Shown here one piece after another: positions 59,684-64,000 of a stretch of 64,000 nucleotides of DNA; position 1 is the first letter of the stretch; the number at the start of each line of letters is the position of its first letter. The stretch comes from Bacteroidota bacterium (lineage in GTDB: Bacteria > Bacteroidota > Bacteroidia > Cytophagales > Cyclobacteriaceae). The stretch lies in the NCBI GenBank assembly GCA_018267285.1, contig JAFDYU010000008.1, positions 301,404-365,403 of the forward strand. Direction: 5' to 3'. The notes beneath the pieces were generated by a model. It did not search any database. It saw nothing but the letters and a program-made list of their open reading frames with translations, and was not told the DNA's origin. A program made the translations under genes and the position numbers.

Positions 59684-61855
59684 ATGAAACGCATTATTTT
59701 CATTCTTCTTGTTTTCTGCGGTGTGGCACAAGCCCAAGGCATCCGTTGGTCGAAAGACGGCAACGGCTATTACAAAAATGAAGCGGGCGAAGTAAACCTT
59801 TATGAATTGCCGGCCCATAAAAAGACAGTTTTTTTATCTAAAGCCGACCTGACCCCCGATGGCAAAACGGAAGGCCTGCGGGTAAGAAATTTCACAGTGT
59901 CGAATGACGGGAAGCTTGTGCTTATTTACACCAATACCAAAAAAGTATGGAGACTCGACACGGAAGGCGATTACTGGGTTTTGAATTTGTCTACTAAAAA
60001 ATTGCAACAAGTTGGTAAAAGCAAGCCTGTATCGTCTTTGCGTTTTGCGAAACTATCGCCCGATGGAACCCAGGTTGCCTACGTAAGCGAGTTTGATTTA
60101 TACGTAGAAGATCTGGCCGATGGAAAAGTTCAAGCGGTTACTTCCAATCATTCCCGTAAACTGATCAGCGGAACTTTCGATTGGGTGTACGAAGAAGAGT
60201 TTTCTTGCCGCGATGGCTTTCAATGGAGCCCGGACGGCCAACAAATTGCTTTTTGGCAAATTGATGCCAACAAAATCAGAGATTATTATATGGTGAACAC
60301 TACCGACTCGGCTTACTCCAAAGTGATTCCGGTAGAATATCCTACCATCGGGCAGAGCCCCTCGCCAGCAAAAATAGGAGTAGTGAATGTAAGCACGAAT
60401 AAAATTACCTGGATGAATATTCCGGGCGACCCGCAGCAACATTATCTGCCACGCTTAGAATGGAATTCGCCTAACCAGTTGTTTGTGCAGCAACTTAACC
60501 GCAAGCAACAAGAGAGCAAAATCTTTTCTTGCCAGAGCACTACGGGCGATGTCAAACAAGTTTTTGGCGAAACCGATAAAGCATGGCTCGATGTTTTTGC
60601 CTTTTCGGGCAATTCGTACGCGCTTGATTTCCGTCATTCTTTTGTTTGGCTCAACAATAAAAAAGAATTTTTGTGGATGAGCGAAAAAGACGGATGGGCT
60701 CACCTTTACCGAATCTCTGCCGAAGGCAAAGAAACACTAATAACCAAAGGCGATTACGATGTTATCGAATTTGTTTCGGTAGATGAAAAAAATAATACTA
60801 TCTATTTTATGGCCTCGCCAACCAATGCCACACAACGCTATCTCTACAAAACAAAATTAGATGGGAAAGGAAAGCTTGAATTGGTTTCCGATGCGAATCA
60901 GCAGGGGTCTCACGATTACACCATCTCCCCCAACCACAAATACGCTCAGCACAGTTTTTCCAACACGTACGTATGGCCGTTGAACGAGCTCATCGATTTA
61001 AAAACGAACAAGGCTTTGAATGAAAAAGAAAGTATTGCCGCAAAAATGGCAAGCTTAAGGCCGTCTAAGAAAGTAGAGTTTTTCAAGGTGAAGATTGAAG
61101 AAGGAATTGAAATGGACGGCTGGATGGTGAAGCCTGATAATTTCGATGCCAATAAAAAATACCCCGTAGTATTTCACGTGTACACCGAGCCGGCCTCGCA
61201 AACCGTGCGCGATGCCTACGGCATGGGCATGAACCGGCTGTTTAATGGCGACATGAGTGCCGAAGGATATATTTACATGTCGGTTGACGGGAGAGGAACC
61301 CCCGCACCTAAAGGCCGTGAGTGGCGCAAGTCGATTTATAGAAAAATCGGTCAGCTAAATATTAAAGACCAGGCGCTTGCTGCTAAAGAAATATTAAAGT
61401 GGCCGTTTGTTGACGCAGACCGCATTGCCGTTTGGGGATGGAGCGGGGGAGGATCTACCACCCTTAACCTGCTATTTCAATTTCCTGAAATTTACAAAAC
61501 CGGAATTGCCGTAGCTGCGGTGGCCAACCAACTTACCTACGACAATATTTACCAGGAACGATACATGGGCTTGCCGCAAGAAAATTTGGAAGACATTGTG
61601 AAAGGCTCGCCCGTAACGTACGCCAAAAACCTGAAAGGAAATTTGCTTTATATTCATGGCACGGGCGATGACAACGTGCACTACAACAATGCCGAAATGT
61701 TGCTGAATGAATTGATCAAATACAACAAACAATTTCAGTTCATGGCATACCCTAATCGTACCCACGGCATTTATGAAGGCGAAGGTACTACGAAGCATTT
61801 GTCTACGCTGTACTCTGAGTTTTTACGAAAACACTGCCCTCCCGGAGCTAAATAG
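59684..61855 (+). CDS. Dipeptidyl-peptidase IV-type serine peptidase (S9B), exported
   Basis: A 723-residue protein with a signal peptide (ending VAQAQG). The N-terminal beta-propeller (~40-470) carries the DPP-IV feature DWVYEEEFSCRDGFQWSPDG, whose Glu pair holds the substrate N-terminus. The C-terminal hydrolase domain has Ser in WGWSGGGSTTLNL, Asp in GTGDDNVHYNNAEM and His in NRTHGIYEGE. It releases N-terminal Xaa-Pro/Ala dipeptides in the periplasm. TATTTTTG at 59651-59658 fits a -7 promoter element 25 bases before the start codon. Confidence 0.93.
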   Translation: MKRIIFILLVFCGVAQAQGIRWSKDGNGYYKNEAGEVNLYELPAHKKTVFLSKADLTPDGKTEGLRVRNFTVSNDGKLVLIYTNTKKVWRLDTEGDYWVLNLSTKKLQQVGKSKPVSSLRFAKLSPDGTQVAYVSEFDLYVEDLADGKVQAVTSNHSRKLISGTFDWVYEEEFSCRDGFQWSPDGQQIAFWQIDANKIRDYYMVNTTDSAYSKVIPVEYPTIGQSPSPAKIGVVNVSTNKITWMNIPGDPQQHYLPRLEWNSPNQLFVQQLNRKQQESKIFSCQSTTGDVKQVFGETDKAWLDVFAFSGNSYALDFRHSFVWLNNKKEFLWMSEKDGWAHLYRISAEGKETLITKGDYDVIEFVSVDEKNNTIYFMASPTNATQRYLYKTKLDGKGKLELVSDANQQGSHDYTISPNHKYAQHSFSNTYVWPLNELIDLKTNKALNEKESIAAKMASLRPSKKVEFFKVKIEEGIEMDGWMVKPDNFDANKKYPVVFHVYTEPASQTVRDAYGMGMNRLFNGDMSAEGYIYMSVDGRGTPAPKGREWRKSIYRKIGQLNIKDQALAAKEILKWPFVDADRIAVWGWSGGGSTTLNLLFQFPEIYKTGIAVAAVANQLTYDNIYQERYMGLPQENLEDIVKGSPVTYAKNLKGNLLYIHGTGDDNVHYNNAEMLLNELIKYNKQFQFMAYPNRTHGIYEGEGTTKHLSTLYSEFLRKHCPPGAK

Positions 61856-61877
61856 TTAGGGTTTGTAAAATGATTAA

Positions 61878-62232
61878 ATGGTTTCAATACGCACATTCAG
61901 AAAATTAGCACTGTCGTTTCCGGAAACGACCGAAGCCCCCCATTTTGAAAAACTATCTTTTCGGGTTAAGAAAAAAATTTTTGCTACGTATGACGATCAT
62001 AAAAAAAAGGCTTGTGTAAAATTATCAGAAATTGATCAACATGTTTTTTCTTCAACGGATAAAGGCCGTCATTTACCCAACTGAAACTAAATGGGGCAAG
62101 CAGGGCTGGACAATCATTGAAATGAAAAAAGTTCGCACAGACTTATTCCGCGATGCATTGACAACCGCCTACTGCACAGTAGCTCCTCCGAAATTGGCCC
62201 AACAAGTAAGACCCAACGACAACACACTATGA
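61878..62232 (+). pseudogene. MmcQ/YjbR-family gene with a one-base frameshift
   Basis: The first part (MVSIRTFRKLALSFPETTEA, FEKLSFRVKKKIFATYD, KACVKLSEIDQHVFSSTDK) and the second part (AVIYPTETKWGKQGWTIIEM, VRTDLFRDALTTAYCTVAP) together make one complete MmcQ/YjbR protein of about 117 residues. They are in different frames; one extra G at about 62064-62065 causes the break, and the first frame stops at 62084. The family has a CyaY-like DNA-binding fold of unknown role. The second frame overlaps the next gene by four bases, as expected of an intact operon, so a sequencing error is possible. Confidence 0.8.
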
Positions 62233-63197
62233 AAACATCGAGAAGAAAATTTCTTCAGTCCTCAACCATTCTCGCTTCGCTGGCATCGGTGCAACGATTA
62301 TTTGCTAATAACACGAAGCCCGTGAACAAACCCATAGTTATTTCAACCTGGAATTTTGGTGTGGGCGCCAATGCCGAGGCCTGGAAAATTTTGTCGAAAG
62401 GTGGCCGTGCCCTTGATGCCGTAGAGGCCGGTGTGCAAGTGCCGGAAGGCGACCCTAAAGAAACCTCGGTTGGGTTGGGTGGTTTGCCCGATCGCGATGG
62501 CCGTGTAACGCTGGATGCCTGCATCATGGACGAGTTTTCCAACTGCGGTGCCGTAGCCTGTTTGGAGCATATTGTTCACCCAATTTCGGTTGCTCGTAAA
62601 GTAATGGAAAAAACTCCCCACGTATTGTTGGTGGGCGATGGTGCCTTGCAGTTTGCATTGGCAAATGGTTTCAAAAAAGAAAACTTGCTGACGGCAGAAT
62701 CGGAAAAAAAATGGAAAGAATGGCTTCGGAAATCGGAGTACAAACCGATCGTTAACATTGAAAACCACGATACCATCGGCATGATTGCCCTCGGCACAGA
62801 TCAGAACTTAGCCGGGGCGTGCACCACCAGCGGCATGGCCTACAAAATGCGTGGCCGTGTAGGCGATTCGCCCATTATCGGTGCCGGTCTGTTTGTCGAC
62901 AACGAAATTGGAGCAGCCACTTCAACCGGGTTGGGCGAAGAGGTAATCCGCATCTGCGGGTCGCATTTGGTAGTTGAGCTGATGCGCCAGGGCAACTTGC
63001 CCCAGCAGGCTTGCGAGCTTGCCGTGAAACGCATTGTAAAAAATCAGCCGGGAAAATCGAAAGAAATTCAGGTAGGGTTTCTGGCCGTCAATAAAAATGG
63101 AGAGATTGGGGCGTATGCCTTGCAAAAAGGATTTACTTATGCCGTTTGCTCTAACGATGTGCCCAATAAAATTTTTGAAGCAAAAAGCTTTTATTGA
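62229..63197 (+). CDS. Glycosylasparaginase (N4-(beta-N-acetylglucosaminyl)-L-asparaginase), Tat-exported
   Basis: A 322-residue Ntn-hydrolase precursor. The N-terminus carries a twin-arginine signal (TSRRKFLQSSTILASL). The autoprocessing site and nucleophile are the Thr in NIENHDTIGMIALG; GMAYKMRGRVGDSPIIGAG and the closing VGFLAVNKNGEIGAYALQKG are family motifs. It cleaves the GlcNAc-Asn bond of N-linked glycan remnants, consistent with glycan or glycopeptide scavenging. It overlaps the frameshifted MmcQ/YjbR gene by four bases, and cutC starts four bases after its stop. Confidence 0.93.
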   Translation: MKTSRRKFLQSSTILASLASVQRLFANNTKPVNKPIVISTWNFGVGANAEAWKILSKGGRALDAVEAGVQVPEGDPKETSVGLGGLPDRDGRVTLDACIMDEFSNCGAVACLEHIVHPISVARKVMEKTPHVLLVGDGALQFALANGFKKENLLTAESEKKWKEWLRKSEYKPIVNIENHDTIGMIALGTDQNLAGACTTSGMAYKMRGRVGDSPIIGAGLFVDNEIGAATSTGLGEEVIRICGSHLVVELMRQGNLPQQACELAVKRIVKNQPGKSKEIQVGFLAVNKNGEIGAYALQKGFTYAVCSNDVPNKIFEAKSFY

Positions 63198-63201
63198 AAA
63201 T

Positions 63202-63957
63202 ATGACGATAGAAATTGTTGTTTATACTATTGACTCTGCGCTCAAAGCCCAGCAAGGTGGTGCAGACCGGATCGAGTTGTGCGATAATCCGGCCGAAGGT
63301 GGCACCACTCCCTCGCATGGAACAATCGAGACCGTACGCAAAAATCTCACCATCGATGTGTTTGTAATGATACGCCCACGCGGTGGTGATTTTTGTTACT
63401 CCAACGATGAGTTTCATGCTATGAAGCAAGATATCGATCAGTGTAAGAAATTAAGTGTTGATGGGGTGGTCTTTGGTATTTTGAAACCGGATGGAACGAT
63501 AGACAAAGAAAGGTGCAAAGAATTGATCGACCGTGCCCGGCCCATGAAGGTAACTTGCCATCGGGCTTTCGATATGACGTGCGAGCCGTTTGAAGCCCTT
63601 GAAGCTTGCATTCAATCGGGGTTCGACCGGATACTTACATCAGGCCAACGACTAAAAGCCATTGAAGGAGTAGAACTGATAGCTGAATTGAAAACAAAGG
63701 CGGGCAATCGGGTTAACATTATGCCCGGGTCGGGAGTAAATGAAAACACCGTAGAAGAAATCGTTAAAAAAACGGGTGTTCGAGAAATTCATTTTTCGGC
63801 AACAACCTTCCGCGAAAGCGAAATGAAGTATCGAAACCTGAAGATTGCCGGCATGGGCGATGACGAAGGGGCTGAGTTTAAACTACGGTCGGTGGACCCG
63901 GCACGGATAAAACTCATGCGCGATTTGGCCGAGAAAGTTGCCGACAAGAAAAATTGA
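63202..63957 (+). CDS. cutC: CutC-family protein
   Basis: A 251-residue TIM-barrel protein from ATG 63202; the longer upstream frame overlaps the asparaginase gene. Motifs: IEIVVYTIDSALKAQQGGAD, RIELCDNPAEGGTTPSHGTI, VFVMIRPRGGDFCYSNDE, VTCHRAFDMT and NIMPGSGVNENTVEEIVKKT. CutC was named for copper homeostasis, but its biochemical role is unsettled. The promoter of the following tRNA gene lies over its last codons. Confidence 0.93.
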   Translation: MTIEIVVYTIDSALKAQQGGADRIELCDNPAEGGTTPSHGTIETVRKNLTIDVFVMIRPRGGDFCYSNDEFHAMKQDIDQCKKLSVDGVVFGILKPDGTIDKERCKELIDRARPMKVTCHRAFDMTCEPFEALEACIQSGFDRILTSGQRLKAIEGVELIAELKTKAGNRVNIMPGSGVNENTVEEIVKKTGVREIHFSATTFRESEMKYRNLKIAGMGDDEGAEFKLRSVDPARIKLMRDLAEKVADKKN

Positions 63958-63967
63958 AATATATTTG
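63938..63967 (+). promoter_or_regulatory. tRNA gene promoter
   Basis: TTG at 63938-63940 and TATATTTG at 63960-63967 with a 19-base spacer match the Bacteroidota -33/-7 consensus. The tRNA 5' end is 11 bases beyond. The promoter lies in the end of cutC. Confidence 0.75.
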
Positions 63968-63977
63968 CAACCTCTTT

Positions 63978-64000
63978 GGGGGATTAGCTCAGCTGGCTAG
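63978..64000 (+). tRNA. 5' part of a tRNA gene, cut by the window edge (probably tRNA-Ala)
   Basis: GGGGGAT forms the acceptor strand, followed by T8, A9 and the D-arm start GCTCAGCTGGCTAG. The sequence fits alanine tRNAs of Bacteroidota best, but the anticodon is outside the window, so isoleucine or another identity cannot be excluded. Confidence 0.85.

Overview
The window looks like a chromosomal segment of a Bacteroidota bacterium, most likely of the order Cytophagales or a close relative. The evidence is the division and cell wall (dcw) cluster in its Bacteroidota form, promoters of the TTG-19-TAnnTTTG type, weak ribosome binding sites, and many families typical of the phylum: DUF2911, a DUF2141 barrel, an MG2/plug protein, EF-G2, DUF6090, Nfu, TetX and S9/M1 peptidases. 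The window runs from a partial gene at the left edge to the first 23 bases of a tRNA gene at the right edge.

Layout. Bases 1-2600 are an accessory patch: a membrane protein fragment, a ribbon-helix-helix/MazF toxin-antitoxin pair, a REP-associated tyrosine transposase (RAYT) element with a frameshifted transposase, and a GNAT acetyltransferase. The toxin-antitoxin pair is bracketed by direct repeats ending in GTTAGC. Bases 2.6-16.4 kb hold envelope, transport and metabolic genes. Bases 16.5-19.0 kb carry a compact minus-strand unit: a small Gly-Gly/Cys protein, a seven-helix membrane protein, a histidine kinase and a LuxR-type regulator, with a strong palindrome upstream. Bases 19.2-23.2 kb hold an ArsR regulator followed by three SRPBCC paralogues and small enzymes. 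Bases 23.4-34.7 kb carry an EF-G paralogue, an AraC regulator, two convergent M1 peptidases, an MreB-like protein, an outer-membrane protein, a TetX-like monooxygenase and a DUF1203 protein. A 166-bp deletion derivative of the RAYT element lies at 34.76 kb. Bases 35.4-38.9 kb hold a DUF6090 protein, a cupin, an MFS transporter, a decayed rhodanese/nucleoside-phosphorylase chimera and an ArsR-rhodanese regulator with a perfect 24-bp palindrome.

Bases 39.1-55.7 kb are the dcw cluster: mraZ-rsmH-ftsL-ftsI-murE-mraY-murD-ftsW-murG-murC-ftsQ-ftsA-ftsZ. Together these make the lipid-linked peptidoglycan precursor, cross-link septal peptidoglycan and build the Z-ring. Three spacers of this otherwise tight operon contain four-helix-bundle (S23/IVP family) genes: one remnant, one with a frameshift and one intact. 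The latter two are flanked by imperfect inverted repeats. Three tandem GTGGTTGAAA units overlap the mraZ promoter and are a likely MraZ operator.

Bases 56-64 kb hold an ALDH7-family dehydrogenase, a stand-alone receiver, an all-helical conserved protein, a DPP-IV-type peptidase, a frameshifted MmcQ/YjbR gene, a glycosylasparaginase, cutC and the start of a tRNA gene.

The most interesting points are the peptide/7TM/kinase/regulator unit, the four-helix-bundle insertions inside dcw, the RAYT family with its miniature derivative, the cassette-like repeats around the toxin-antitoxin pair, and the tetX homologue with paired operator-like palindromes. No CRISPR array, rRNA gene, prophage or integrase was seen.
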